DNA of 64,000 nucleotides from Polaribacter butkevichii (GCF_038024105.1 NZ_CP150661.1:682001-746000); one strand, 5' to 3'. Positions 33,885 through 42,994 are shown, counted from the first letter of the stretch. Numbers and translations are program-made. The notes: generated from the letters alone by a model not told the origin.

Positions 33885-34469
33885 ATGGCAAAACTTCAAA
33901 AAAGTATCGATAAAAGAAACGCTTTAATAAAAGCAACTATAGAGTTGGTAAACAATAACGGTTTTCATGCAACACCTATGAGTAAAATTGCTAAAATGGC
34001 TAACGTTTCTCCTGCAACCATTTACTTGTATTTTGAAAACAAACAAGATTTGGTAAACAAAACATATATAGAAGTAAAAGCAAGATATACAGATTATGCT
34101 TTTGAAACTTATGATGCTAATATGCCTATAGAAGAAGGCTTTAAATTAATTTGGAATCGCATTGCAAACTTTAAATTAAAGGAGTGTGAAAACGCTATGT
34201 TTTTAGCTCAATGTGACAATACACCAATGATTGATGAACCAAGTAGACAAGAGGGAATTAAACATTTACAACCCCTACTCGACCTTTGGATTAAAGGTAA
34301 AAAAGAGGGCATTATAAAACCTATGTCAGAATATTTATTGTATGCTTATGCAATCAATCCTTTATCTTTTTTAATGATGGCAGAAAAAAGAGGTTCTTTT
34401 AAGTTAGATGAAACGCATTTAGAAGAAGCATATCAATCTGCTTGGAACAGTATAAAAGTCAGTAAATAG
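33885..34469 (+). CDS. TetR/AcrR family repressor
   Basis: A 194-residue regulator. N-terminal HTH: ALIKATIELVNNNGFHATPMSKIAKMANVSPATIYLYFENKQDLVNKTY, typical TetR DNA-binding domain; the C-terminal helical domain would hold a small ligand. It is the second gene of the operon and most likely represses it through the AATGAA-CA-TTCATT palindrome at 33472-33485. The inducer is probably a reactive carbonyl, quinone or nitro-compound, judging from the enzymes encoded downstream; that is inference. Confidence 0.92.
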   Translation: MAKLQKSIDKRNALIKATIELVNNNGFHATPMSKIAKMANVSPATIYLYFENKQDLVNKTYIEVKARYTDYAFETYDANMPIEEGFKLIWNRIANFKLKECENAMFLAQCDNTPMIDEPSRQEGIKHLQPLLDLWIKGKKEGIIKPMSEYLLYAYAINPLSFLMMAEKRGSFKLDETHLEEAYQSAWNSIKVSK

Positions 34470-34470
34470 A

Positions 34471-35136
34471 ATGAAAAAAACGGCTATTATACTAGGTGCA
34501 ACCGGCTTAACAGGTAACAATATTCTTCAAAAATTAATAGAAGATGAACAATACAAAAGCATAAAACTGTTTTCTCGTTCTAAAATAGAAGGACTACCTA
34601 AAAAAGTGATTCAATTTACAGGTGATCTTTTAAATTTAGAACAATTTAAAGACGATTTTAAAGCAGACGAAGTATACTGTTGTATTGGCACTACTGCTAA
34701 AAAAACACCAGATAGAACGCTTTATAAAAAGATAGATTATGGAATTCCTGTAGCTGCAGCAAAATTAGCTAAAGAGAACAACATCCCCACTTTTTTAGTA
34801 ATTTCTGCCATGGGAGCCAATAAAAATAGTACTGTTTTTTATAACAAAACAAAAGGAGAAATGGAACAAAGTGTTTTACAGCAAAACATTAAAAACACCT
34901 TTATTTTAAGACCTTCTTTAATTGATGGAGAACGAAAAGAGCAACGGTTCTTAGAAAAAATTGGTTTAGTGGTTTTTAAAATCATTCAACCATTATTTAT
35001 AGGAAAACTAAAAAAGTATCAGATAATAAATGCTGAAAGTATTGCAAAGGCAATGATCCTTTTAGCAAACAATAAAAGTAATACCGAGGTAATTATACCC
35101 TCAAACGATATAAAACAAATTTCAATAAACAATTAA
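34471..35136 (+). CDS. NAD(P)H-binding short-chain oxidoreductase (HTATIP2/NmrA-like)
   Basis: A 221-residue atypical short-chain dehydrogenase-like protein. Rossmann motif ILGATGLTGNNILQKL at residues 7-22; VYCCIGTTAKKTPD; VISAMGANKNSTVFYNKTKGEMEQSV with a YxxxK pair; FILRPSLIDGER. Closest in pattern to the TIP30/CC3 (HTATIP2) group and NmrA-like proteins. It may reduce a small carbonyl or act as a redox sensor. Second codon follows the TetR stop by one base, so translation is coupled. Confidence 0.82.
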   Translation: MKKTAIILGATGLTGNNILQKLIEDEQYKSIKLFSRSKIEGLPKKVIQFTGDLLNLEQFKDDFKADEVYCCIGTTAKKTPDRTLYKKIDYGIPVAAAKLAKENNIPTFLVISAMGANKNSTVFYNKTKGEMEQSVLQQNIKNTFILRPSLIDGERKEQRFLEKIGLVVFKIIQPLFIGKLKKYQIINAESIAKAMILLANNKSNTEVIIPSNDIKQISINN

Positions 35137-35146
35137 AATTAAATAG

Positions 35147-35779
35147 ATGGAATTATTAGATAAATTAAACTGGAGATATGCTGCTAAAGCAATGAATGGA
35201 GAGAAAGTTTCTGAAGATAAAATAGAACGTATCTTAGAAGCTGCACGTTTATCGCCAACATCAAGTGGTTTACAACCGTTTGAAATTTTTGTCATTAAAA
35301 ATCAAGATATTAAAGAAAAAATTAAACCAGTAGCTTGGAATCAATCTGTAATAACAGACTGTTCTCACCTACTTGTTTTTGCTGCTTGGGATACTTATAC
35401 GGAAGATCGTATTAATTATATGTTCGATTTAACAAATGAAATTCGTGGTTTTAAAAACGAAGGTTGGGAAGTTTACCGCCAAATGTTATTAGGCATGTAT
35501 CCTCAAAAAGATGCAGAAGAAAACTTTAATCATGCTGCAAAACAAGCCTATATTGCTTTTGCAAATGCTATTACAGCTGCTGCTTATGAAGGTGTAGATG
35601 CAACTCCATTAGAAGGTTTTGATGCAAACGCTGTAGATGAAATTTTAGGCCTGCGTGAAAAAGGTTTACGTAGTGCAGTTTTATTACCAATTGGTTATAG
35701 AGCAGAAGATAAAGATTGGTTGGTAAACTTAGTAAAAGTTAGAAAACCAATGACAGATTTAGTAACCGTTATAGAATAA
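35147..35779 (+). CDS. Nitroreductase family NAD(P)H-dependent oxidoreductase
   Basis: A 210-residue NfsB-type flavoprotein: LNWRYAAKAMNGEKVSEDK (FMN-binding start), ARLSPTSSGLQPFEIFVI, and AAYEGVDATPLEGFDANAVDEIL near the end. It would reduce quinones, nitroaromatics or similar electrophiles with NAD(P)H and FMN. Part of the TetR-controlled operon (10 bases after the preceding gene, 7 before the next). Distant paralogue of 4913-5587. Confidence 0.9.
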   Translation: MELLDKLNWRYAAKAMNGEKVSEDKIERILEAARLSPTSSGLQPFEIFVIKNQDIKEKIKPVAWNQSVITDCSHLLVFAAWDTYTEDRINYMFDLTNEIRGFKNEGWEVYRQMLLGMYPQKDAEENFNHAAKQAYIAFANAITAAAYEGVDATPLEGFDANAVDEILGLREKGLRSAVLLPIGYRAEDKDWLVNLVKVRKPMTDLVTVIE

Positions 35780-35786
35780 AAATAAT

Positions 35787-36785
35787 ATGAATAAAACAAT
35801 ATTATTAAACAATAGACCCGAAGGGAAACCTACTGTTTCTAATTTTGAATTCTTAACAGACAATACAGAAATTGAAATTAAGAAAGGAGAAATTCTTTTA
35901 GAAACAGCTTACGTTTCTGTTGATCCTTATTTAAGAGGAAGAATGAGTGCTGCAAAATCGTATGTTCCTTCTTTTGAATTGAATAAACCAGTACAATCTG
36001 GTGTTATTGCTAAAGTTATTGCTTCTAAAAACGAGAATTTTAAAGAAGGTGATTTTGTTTCTGGAATGTTAAATTGGCAAACACAACAAGTTTCTAATGG
36101 CGAAGGTCTTTTAAAAGTTGATGGTTCTAAAGCTCCTTTAAGTACTTATTTAGGTGTGTTAGGTATGACCGGTTTAACAGCCTATTTAGGTTTAAATCAA
36201 ATAGGGAAACCTGTTGCGGGAGAAACCATTGTAGTTTCTGGTGCTGCTGGTGCTGTTGGTTCTATTGTTGGGCAAATAGCTAAAATAATGGGACTTAATG
36301 TAATTGGGATTGCAGGTACTGATGAAAAAATTGCAATGCTTAAAACTAAATTTGGTTTTGATGCTGGTATCAATTACAACACAAGTAAAGACATTAATGC
36401 TGATATTAAAAAACTAGCGCCAAACGGGGTAGATATTTATTTTGATAATGTTGGCGGACCAATATCTGATGCCGTATTTTTCAATATCAACCGTTTTGCT
36501 AGAATTATTATCTGTGGTGCAATTTCTGTTTATAACGAAACAGAATTACCTACAAGTTTAAGCGTACAACCCTTTTTAGTTAAAAACAGTGCTTTAATGC
36601 AAGGGTTTATTGTTTCTAATTATGCGGATAAATTTCCTGAAGCAATGAAACAATTATCTACCTGGTTATTAGAAGGAAAATTAACATATACAGAAACCAT
36701 TATAGATGGTTTTGATAATATACCCAATGCTTTTATCGATTTATTTGAAGGTAAAAACAAAGGAAAAATGATCGTTAAAATTTAA
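35787..36785 (+). CDS. NADP-dependent MDR oxidoreductase (zinc-independent, alkenal/one reductase type)
   Basis: A 332-residue medium-chain reductase. Seen: AYVSVDPYLRGRMSAAKSYVP (substrate domain signature of the CurA/leukotriene B4 12-hydroxydehydrogenase group), nucleotide-binding VVSGAAGAVGSIVGQIAKIMGLNVIGIAGTDEK, and DVFDNVGG-like IYFDNVGGPISDAV; no zinc-ligand cysteines. The group reduces the double bond of alpha,beta-unsaturated aldehydes and ketones. Located between a nitroreductase and a YqhD-type aldehyde reductase, it fits a role in detoxifying lipid-derived carbonyls. Confidence 0.9.
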   Translation: MNKTILLNNRPEGKPTVSNFEFLTDNTEIEIKKGEILLETAYVSVDPYLRGRMSAAKSYVPSFELNKPVQSGVIAKVIASKNENFKEGDFVSGMLNWQTQQVSNGEGLLKVDGSKAPLSTYLGVLGMTGLTAYLGLNQIGKPVAGETIVVSGAAGAVGSIVGQIAKIMGLNVIGIAGTDEKIAMLKTKFGFDAGINYNTSKDINADIKKLAPNGVDIYFDNVGGPISDAVFFNINRFARIIICGAISVYNETELPTSLSVQPFLVKNSALMQGFIVSNYADKFPEAMKQLSTWLLEGKLTYTETIIDGFDNIPNAFIDLFEGKNKGKMIVKI

Positions 36786-36798
36786 AAAAGAAAAGAAG

Positions 36799-37959
36799 AT
36801 GAACAATTTTGAATTTAAAAACCCAACCAAAATTATTTTTGGAAAGGACACAATTAAACAATTAGAAACAGAAATACCTAAAAATGCCAAAGTATTATTA
36901 TTATATGGTGGCGGAAGTATCAAGAAAAACGGAATTTACGATCAGGTAAAAAAAGCCTTAGCAAATATTGAACTTGTAGAGTTTGGAGGAATCCCTGCAA
37001 ACCCAGAATACGCAACTTTAATGGAAGCTTTAAAAGTGGTTAAAGAAGAAAATATCACCTATTTATTAGCCGTAGGTGGAGGTTCTGTAATAGACGGAAC
37101 CAAATTTTTATCTGCAGCAGCTGTGTTTGATGGAGAAACTCCTTGGGATATTTTAACCAAAAATATTAGAACAGAAAAAGGAATGCCATTTGGTACGGTG
37201 TTAACATTACCAGCTACAGGATCTGAAATGAATTCTGGTGCAGTAATTACAAGAAGAGAAACTAAAGAAAAATTAGCAATGGGGGGGCCAGGTCTATTTC
37301 CTCAGTTTTCTATTCTAGACCCACAAGTTATTGCTTCTATTCCAAAACGTCAATTGGCAAACGGAATTGCAGATGCTTTTACGCACGTTTTAGAACAATA
37401 CATGACTTACCCAGTAGGTGCTATGTTACAAGATCGTTTTGCAGAAAGTATTTTACAAACGTTAATTAAAGTTGCTCCTAAGGTTTTAAAAGACCCTACA
37501 AATTATAAAGCTGCTGCTAATTTTATGTGGAGTTGTACAATGGCTTTAAATGGTTTAATACAAAAAGGGGTACCAACAGATTGGGCTGTTCACGCAATGG
37601 GACATGAACTTACCGCTTTATTTGGTATAGACCACGCGCGTACTTTAGCAATTATTGCTCCTAGTCATTACAAGTATAATTTTGATACTAAAAAAGCAAA
37701 ATTAGCTCGATATGCAGATCGTGTTTGGAAAATTAAAAAAGGAAGTAAAGACGATAAAGCTTACGATGCTATAGAAAAAACAGTAGACTTTTTTCATAAA
37801 TTAGGTATAGACACCAAATTATCTAATTACACAGATGATTATGAAGGAACTGCAGAAGAAATAGCAAAACGTTTTACAGATCGTGGTTGGTTAGGTTTAG
37901 GTGAACACCAAAACTTGTCTCCAGATAAAGTAAAAGAAATTGTAAAAATGTCTTACTAA
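36799..37959 (+). CDS. yqhD: Iron-containing alcohol dehydrogenase, YqhD type (aldehyde reductase)
   Basis: A 386-residue NADPH-dependent aldehyde reductase. Nucleotide-binding GGGSIKKNG and AVGGGSVIDGTKFLSAAA; metal ligands in ANGIADAFTHVLEQYMT (Asp and His) and VHAMGHELTALFGIDHARTLAI (two His). These are the family positions. YqhD reduces short aldehydes such as acrolein, malondialdehyde and glycolaldehyde. Gene order with the DJ-1-like protein directly after it (8 bases) mirrors the pairing of yqhD with a glyoxalase-like gene in other bacteria. Confidence 0.92.
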   Translation: MNNFEFKNPTKIIFGKDTIKQLETEIPKNAKVLLLYGGGSIKKNGIYDQVKKALANIELVEFGGIPANPEYATLMEALKVVKEENITYLLAVGGGSVIDGTKFLSAAAVFDGETPWDILTKNIRTEKGMPFGTVLTLPATGSEMNSGAVITRRETKEKLAMGGPGLFPQFSILDPQVIASIPKRQLANGIADAFTHVLEQYMTYPVGAMLQDRFAESILQTLIKVAPKVLKDPTNYKAAANFMWSCTMALNGLIQKGVPTDWAVHAMGHELTALFGIDHARTLAIIAPSHYKYNFDTKKAKLARYADRVWKIKKGSKDDKAYDAIEKTVDFFHKLGIDTKLSNYTDDYEGTAEEIAKRFTDRGWLGLGEHQNLSPDKVKEIVKMSY

Positions 37960-37967
37960 TTTTAAGT

Positions 37968-38774
37968 ATGAAAATTACAAAAATAATAGCTTTAACACTT
38001 ACTATTATTACAGCCTCGGGTTGTAAGGATGTAAAAAAAGAAACAACTTCTAAAAAAGTTTTAGAAGTAAAATCAACAATTAAAAAAGATAAAAAAATGA
38101 ATATATTATTTGTATTAACATCTCACGATAAGTTAGGTGATACCGGAAAAAAAACAGGATTTTGGGTAGAAGAATTTGCTACTCCATATTACACTTTATT
38201 AGATAAAGGAGCCAACATTACTATTGCAACACCAAAAGGTGGCGCTGCACCAATAGACCCAAGTAGTGATGCACCAGATGCAGCTACAGCAGCTACAGAT
38301 CGTTATAATAATGATGCTGATGCTAAATCTAAAATTGCCAACACAAAAGTATTAGCAGATATGAATCCAGATGATTTTGACGCTGTTTTTTATCCTGGTG
38401 GTCATGGGCCTTTATGGGATTTAACCAATGATAAAGTGTCTGTTGCATTAATCGAAAAATTTAATACTCAAGCAAAACCTATTGCATTTGTATGTCATGC
38501 TCCTGCAGTATTAAGAGATGTAAAAAATGCAGAAGGAAAAGCATTGGTAAAAGGTAAAAAAATAACTGGTTTTTCTAATAAAGAAGAAGCTGCCGTTGGT
38601 TTAACAGAAGTTGTACCGTTATTATTAGAAGACATGTTAATAGAAAGTGGTGCTTTTTATTCTAATGGAGAAAACTGGGCTCCGTATGCTGTACAAGATG
38701 GTAATTTAATTACAGGTCAAAATCCTGCTTCATCAGAATTAGTTGCAGAAAAACTATTAGAAAGTTTAAAATAA
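37968..38774 (+). CDS. DJ-1/PfpI (Hsp31-like) protein exported as a lipoprotein
   Basis: A 268-residue protein with a lipoprotein signal (LTIITASGC, Cys19) before a class I glutamine-amidotransferase-like fold: KTGFWVEEFATPYYTLLDKGANIT, FYPGGHGPLWDL, nucleophile FVCHAPAVL, and a final AVQDGNLITGQNPASS, as in Hsp31/glyoxalase III. Such proteins remove methylglyoxal or repair glycated amines. Export is unusual: an internal Met (KKMNILFVLTSH, about residue 44) begins the usual cytosolic form, so a second start producing a cytosolic protein is possible. Last gene of the operon, before a strong terminator. Confidence 0.87.
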   Translation: MKITKIIALTLTIITASGCKDVKKETTSKKVLEVKSTIKKDKKMNILFVLTSHDKLGDTGKKTGFWVEEFATPYYTLLDKGANITIATPKGGAAPIDPSSDAPDAATAATDRYNNDADAKSKIANTKVLADMNPDDFDAVFYPGGHGPLWDLTNDKVSVALIEKFNTQAKPIAFVCHAPAVLRDVKNAEGKALVKGKKITGFSNKEEAAVGLTEVVPLLLEDMLIESGAFYSNGENWAPYAVQDGNLITGQNPASSELVAEKLLESLK

Positions 38775-38802
38775 TTAGTTAGTTTTAGTTTGGTTTTATG
38801 TA

Positions 38803-38834
38803 AAAGGTTGTCTGTAAAAAGACAACCTTTTTTT
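38803..38834 (+). terminator. Terminator of the seven-gene operon
   Basis: Stem aaggttgtc with gacaacctt, 7-8-base loop, then T-run. Confidence 0.9.
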
Positions 38835-38890
38835 AATTATAAAACGTTGTATATTTTGTAATAGTTAGCAAATTCCCCATATCAGTAAAC

Positions 38891-38921
38891 AAAAAAGACT
38901 CACTATTAGCGAGCCTTTTTA
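38891..38921 (+). terminator. Second hairpin with T-run after the seven-gene operon
   Basis: Interrupted stem gactcac...gcgagcc (GaCTC with GAGcC) flanked by an A-run and a T-run; looks like a backup or bidirectional terminator. Confidence 0.5.
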
Positions 38922-39071
38922 TCAAAAATAATTTATAATAAACCTGTTTTTATCTTTCCTTTTCATAGAAAATTTAATTAAAATACATTTAATACTCTAA
39001 AATTAATAATTTGGTTTATTAAGCTACAAATATTGTTATAATTTACTACTTAGTCAATACCTATAATTAGG

Positions 39072-39079
39072 TATATTTG
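39072..39079 (+). promoter_or_regulatory. -7 promoter element of the TrmH-type gene
   Basis: TATATTTG, exact TAnnTTTG. It ends only five bases before the start codon at 39085, so the transcript would be leaderless or nearly so. No clear -33 element. Confidence 0.5.
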
Positions 39080-39084
39080 TACTA

Positions 39085-39882
39085 ATGAAAGAAATAACTA
39101 GTATCCAAAATCCGTACGTAAAAAACTTGCTAAAACTGCAAGATAAAGCTCGTGAACGAAAAAAACAGGAACTCTTTATTATTGAAGGAAAACGAGAAAT
39201 TACATTAGCAATTTCTGCTAATTATGAGTTTGATACCATTCTTTTTAATCCTGATCTAATTTCAGAGAATGAAATTTTACACCTTTTTAACGCCAATGTA
39301 AATAGAATTTTAATTTCTAAAGAGGTCTATCAAAAATTGGCTTATAGAGATTCTACAGAAGGTATTATAGCGGTAACAAAAGCGAAAGACTTCTCCTTAA
39401 AAAACATTCAATTTAAAACCAAAAATCCACTAATTTTAGTTGCAGAAGGTGTTGAAAAACCTGGAAATATTGGTGCTTTACTAAGAACTGCCGATGCTGC
39501 AAATATTGATGCTGTTTTTATAGCAAATCCTAAAAGCGATTTGTACAATGCCAATATTATAAGATCTAGTGTTGGTTGTGTTTTTACCAATCAAATTGCG
39601 GTAGGCACATCCGAAGAAATAATTGCGTTTCTTCAAGAAAAAAATATTGATATTTATGCTGCTACTTTGCAAAATTCTAATGAATATCATCAAGAAAATT
39701 ACACAAAAAGTACTGCAATAGTTGTGGGTACAGAAGCTACTGGTTTAACAGAAATTTGGAGAGAAGCTGCTTCTCAAAATATAAATATTCCCATGCAAGG
39801 ACAAATAGATTCTATGAATGTTTCTGTTTCTGCTGCAATTATTCTGTTTGAAGCAAAAAGACAAAGAAATTTTAAGTTATAA
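39085..39882 (+). CDS. TrmH/SpoU family RNA 2'-O-methyltransferase
   Basis: A 265-residue SPOUT methyltransferase. N-terminal L30e-like substrate-binding domain (ITSIQNPYVKNLLKLQDKARERKKQELFIIEGKREI), then the knotted SAM domain with motif 1 VAEGVEKPGNIGALLRTADAANIDAVF (Asn and Arg of the active site), motif 2 VVGTEATGLTEIW and motif 3 IPMQGQIDSMNVSVSAAIILFE. It would methylate a ribose in rRNA or tRNA in the cytosol. The start codon fits the family start (short lead before SIQNP). Followed after 3 bases by the glucokinase gene. Confidence 0.92.
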   Translation: MKEITSIQNPYVKNLLKLQDKARERKKQELFIIEGKREITLAISANYEFDTILFNPDLISENEILHLFNANVNRILISKEVYQKLAYRDSTEGIIAVTKAKDFSLKNIQFKTKNPLILVAEGVEKPGNIGALLRTADAANIDAVFIANPKSDLYNANIIRSSVGCVFTNQIAVGTSEEIIAFLQEKNIDIYAATLQNSNEYHQENYTKSTAIVVGTEATGLTEIWREAASQNINIPMQGQIDSMNVSVSAAIILFEAKRQRNFKL

Positions 39883-39885
39883 AGA

Positions 39886-40632
39886 ATGAAAGTATTAGGA
39901 ATTGATATAGGTGGATCTGGAATTAAAGCCGCAATTGTAAACACCAAAACAGGAGAATTACTTTCTGAAAGACATAGAATAGACACTCCAAAACCTGCAA
40001 CTCCAGAAGCTGTTGCAAAGGTTATAAACCAAATGATCGTTTTTTTTAACTGGAAAAAGGCTGTAGGTTGTAGTTTTCCTACCACAATTGTAAACGGTAA
40101 ATGCATTCATCCAGGAAATTTAAGTGAAAAATGGTTAGACATAAAAGTAGATAAATTATTTAGAAAAGAATGTAAATTACCTTTTTATGTTAGTAACGAT
40201 GCAGATTTGGCAGGTTTAGCTGAGGTAAGTTTAGGAGCTGCTAAAAAAGAAAAAGGTGTTGTTATTATGATTACCATTGGTACCGGAATAGGTTCTGGTT
40301 TATTTTTTAACGGTAACTTAATTCCTAATTTAGAAATAGGTAAAATGTTGCATACAAATGGTGAAATAATTGAATTTCATACAGCAGATTCCGTAAGAAA
40401 AAAAGAGAACTTAAAATTAAAAGATTGGGCAATAAGATTCGATTCTTTATTAGAATATATTAGAATTGTTTACACACCTAGTTTAATTGTTTTAGGTGGA
40501 GGTATTAGCAAAAGATATGACGGTTTTAAAGAACATTTACAAACCGAAGTAAAGGTTAAAGTAGCGGAATATAAAAACAATGCGGGTATTATTGGAGCTG
40601 CAATTTACGCGAGTAAAGAACATAAAAAATAA
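39886..40632 (+). CDS. ppgK: Polyphosphate glucokinase-like ROK family kinase
   Basis: A 248-residue ROK kinase. Phosphate-1 motif [14 protein letters not shown], then [18 protein letters not shown] (polyphosphate glucokinase type), catalytic Asp in [13 protein letters not shown], phosphate-2 motif [13 protein letters not shown], adenosine motif [11 protein letters not shown]. The zinc-binding CxCGxxGC of classical ROK proteins is missing, as expected of the PPGK group, which can use polyphosphate as well as ATP to make glucose 6-phosphate. No transporter or regulator is adjacent. It is 3 bases after the methyltransferase gene. Confidence 0.87.
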   Translation: MKVLGIDIGGSGIKAAIVNTKTGELLSERHRIDTPKPATPEAVAKVINQMIVFFNWKKAVGCSFPTTIVNGKCIHPGNLSEKWLDIKVDKLFRKECKLPFYVSNDADLAGLAEVSLGAAKKEKGVVIMITIGTGIGSGLFFNGNLIPNLEIGKMLHTNGEIIEFHTADSVRKKENLKLKDWAIRFDSLLEYIRIVYTPSLIVLGGGISKRYDGFKEHLQTEVKVKVAEYKNNAGIIGAAIYASKEHKK

Positions 40633-40663
40633 AATAGGTATTTCTATTAAAGTGTAAAAAGTA

Positions 40664-41116
40664 ATGATTTTTAGAAAAGCAACTCAAAAAGATATTTCTA
40701 TAATCGTAGAAATGATGGCAGATGATGAACTTGGTAAAAAAAGAGAAAACTTTCAAACCCCTCTACCAGATTCTTATCTAAAAGCATTTCAAATAATTGA
40801 TGCCGATAAAAATCAAGAATTGATTGTAGTAGAAAATGAAAATTTAGAGGTTATTGGAACTTTACAAATTACCTATATTCAATATTTAAGTTATTGTGGC
40901 GGAACAAGAGCACAAATAGAAAATGTATTTATAAGAAATGATCAAAGAGGACTCGGAATCGGAAAAAAAGTATTTGAATGGGCAATACAAAAAGCCAAAG
41001 AAAAAGGAGTACATGTAGTGCAATTAACTTCAGATAAACAAAGACCTAGAGCCATTCAATTTTACGAAAACTTAGGTTTTAAAGGAACGCACGAAGGCAT
41101 GAAATTACATTTTTAA
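40664..41116 (+). CDS. GNAT family N-acetyltransferase
   Basis: A 150-residue acetyltransferase with one GNAT fold: start IFRKATQKDISIIVEMMADDELGK, beta-strand NVFIRNDQRGLGIGKKVFEWAIQKAKEKG, with the acetyl-CoA binding Q/R-x-x-G-x-G/A signature (QRGLGIG), and VQLTSDKQRPRAIQFYENLGF (last motif). Substrate unknown. 31 bases after the glucokinase gene. Confidence 0.92.
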   Translation: MIFRKATQKDISIIVEMMADDELGKKRENFQTPLPDSYLKAFQIIDADKNQELIVVENENLEVIGTLQITYIQYLSYCGGTRAQIENVFIRNDQRGLGIGKKVFEWAIQKAKEKGVHVVQLTSDKQRPRAIQFYENLGFKGTHEGMKLHF

Positions 41117-41182
41117 TAAAAGTATTCTTTCCTATTACCAAAAATAACACACAAATTATAAGTCAAAGTTTTCAAAATATTT

Positions 41183-42415
41183 ATGCAACCAACTACTTTA
41201 TTTTACATTATTATTTCCATTATAATTATCAGTTTTATTGTTGATAAAATCTTAGATGTTTTAAATGAAAAACATTTTGATGATAAAATTCCTGAAAAAC
41301 TAAAAGATGTTTATGATGAAGAAGAATATAAAAAATCACAGGCTTATAAAAAAACAAGTGCAAAATTCTCTAACATAACCACATTATTTTCTACACTATT
41401 AACCTTAATTTTCTTTTTTATAGACGGTTTTAAATATGTAGATTCTTTTGCAAGGACATATACAGAGAACCCTATTTTGGTGGCTTTAATTTTCTTTGGA
41501 ATCATTATGTTAGGTTCAGAAATTATGACCACGCCGCTCTCCTATTACAGCACATTTGTTATTGAAGAAAAGTTTGGTTTTAACAAATCTACTATAAAAA
41601 CTTTCTGGTTAGATAAAGTAAAGGGTTTGTTAATGGGTGCTTTATTAGGTGGCGGAATTTTAGCTTTAATTATATGGTTTTATCAACTAACAGGTAAAAA
41701 TTTCTGGATTTACGCTTGGATTCTAGTAGCAGTATTCTCTTTGTTTATGAACATGTTTTATGCAAAACTGATTGTTCCTTTATTCAATAAGCAAAGTCCG
41801 TTAGAGGATGGCGAATTAAAAGCTGCCATAGAAAAATATGCTAAAAAAGTAGGTTTTACCATCAATAATATATTTGTAATTGATGGCTCTAAACGTTCTA
41901 CAAAAGCAAATGCATATTTCTCTGGTTTTGGTTCTCAAAAAAGAATTACTTTGTATGACACCTTAATTAACGATTTAAATACAGATGAAATTGTAGCTGT
42001 TTTAGCACACGAAGTTGGTCATTATAAAAGAAAACACATCATTTTTAATCTAATCTCATCAATTCTTTTAACAGGGTTTACTCTTTTTATTCTTTCACTA
42101 TTTATTAATACACCTATTTTATCAGAAGCATTAGGGGTTGCTAAACCAAGTTTTCATATTGGTTTAATTGCTTTCGGAATTTTATATTCGCCAATTTCAG
42201 AAATAACAGGATTATTTATGAATTATATGTCGCGGAAATTTGAATATCAAGCAGATAATTTTGCTAAAGAAACATTTGAAGGAAGAGCACTTATAACATC
42301 ACTTAAAAAATTATCTAAAAATAGTTTAAGTAATTTAACTCCGCATCCTGCATACGTTTTTGCGCATTACTCACATCCAACTTTGTTGGAAAGAATAGAA
42401 AATTTAGAAAGTTAA
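41183..42415 (+). CDS. M48 family zinc metallopeptidase (Ste24/CAAX protease-like)
   Basis: A 410-residue membrane protease of the Ste24 type, with about seven helices. Zinc site HEVGH at residues 276-280 (VLAHEVGHYKRKH) and the third ligand Glu near 354 (RKFEYQADNFA). The region LPLFNKQSPLEDGELKAAIEKYAKKVGF precedes the catalytic helix. In bacteria such enzymes take part in membrane-protein quality control. Its last 4 bases overlap the end of the convergent gene for a small secreted protein. Confidence 0.92.
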   Translation: MQPTTLFYIIISIIIISFIVDKILDVLNEKHFDDKIPEKLKDVYDEEEYKKSQAYKKTSAKFSNITTLFSTLLTLIFFFIDGFKYVDSFARTYTENPILVALIFFGIIMLGSEIMTTPLSYYSTFVIEEKFGFNKSTIKTFWLDKVKGLLMGALLGGGILALIIWFYQLTGKNFWIYAWILVAVFSLFMNMFYAKLIVPLFNKQSPLEDGELKAAIEKYAKKVGFTINNIFVIDGSKRSTKANAYFSGFGSQKRITLYDTLINDLNTDEIVAVLAHEVGHYKRKHIIFNLISSILLTGFTLFILSLFINTPILSEALGVAKPSFHIGLIAFGILYSPISEITGLFMNYMSRKFEYQADNFAKETFEGRALITSLKKLSKNSLSNLTPHPAYVFAHYSHPTLLERIENLES

Positions 42416-42888
42416 TTTTTTTCGATTACAGAGTTAACAATAGCCTTTATCATATTTTTATCTTTAGTAGGTGCATTAACAGCTAACATTGTAGTTAATT
42501 CTATACAAGTATTTTGTTGCTGTTTAATGTAATATATGTGTTTTGCAAATTCAATACCTTTTTTAATTATAGTACCAGAAAAGACCAAAACATTTTCTTT
42601 ATTTAACTTTTTTTCTCCTTTAAAAGGAATCTCTTTTTTTATTGCTTTGTTGTTTACCTTTTCTTTTTGAGCATCATAGGAAATAGGAATAATTACCGCC
42701 AAAACTAAAGCTTCTGGTTTTTTTGATACGTACATGTTTTGGTAAACATTTGTAAAAATATCCTTATCAATATTTATAGAAACTTTCTTTTTTTGAAGTT
42801 CAAAAAGAGCATTTTTTGTTTTTTTATCTTGAGAATAGATGTTAAAACTAAAAAATAAGAGTAATAAAGCGAGACCAATGTTTTTCAT
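42412..42888 (-). CDS. Small secreted protein of unknown function
   Basis: A 158-residue protein with signal peptide (SFNIYSQ, about residue 20). No family recognised. Lysine-rich middle (KVNNKAIKKEIPFKGEKKLNKENV) and a hydrophobic stretch VLAVIIPISYDA; single cysteine (NTCIEL). It converges on the M48 protease gene with a 4-base overlap of the stop codons. It likely faces the periplasm. Function unknown. Confidence 0.75.
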   Translation of the reverse strand: MKNIGLALLLLFFSFNIYSQDKKTKNALFELQKKKVSINIDKDIFTNVYQNMYVSKKPEALVLAVIIPISYDAQKEKVNNKAIKKEIPFKGEKKLNKENVLVFSGTIIKKGIEFAKHIYYIKQQQNTCIELTTMLAVNAPTKDKNMIKAIVNSVIEKN

Positions 42889-42994
42889 AGGACAAAAATA
42901 GCAAATAATTGCATTTAGAAAACGAAATACTTGTATGTTAAAATACTTATTGCTAATTTCACTTTAAGTTAACCCCAATTTTAAAATTCAGTTT

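Larger units (their letters stand above)
38775..39084. other. Gene-free stretch (310 bases)
   Basis: No gene seen. Holds the operon terminator (38803-38834), a second hairpin (38891-38921) and then AT-rich sequence leading to the promoter of the RNA methyltransferase gene. Confidence 0.6.
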
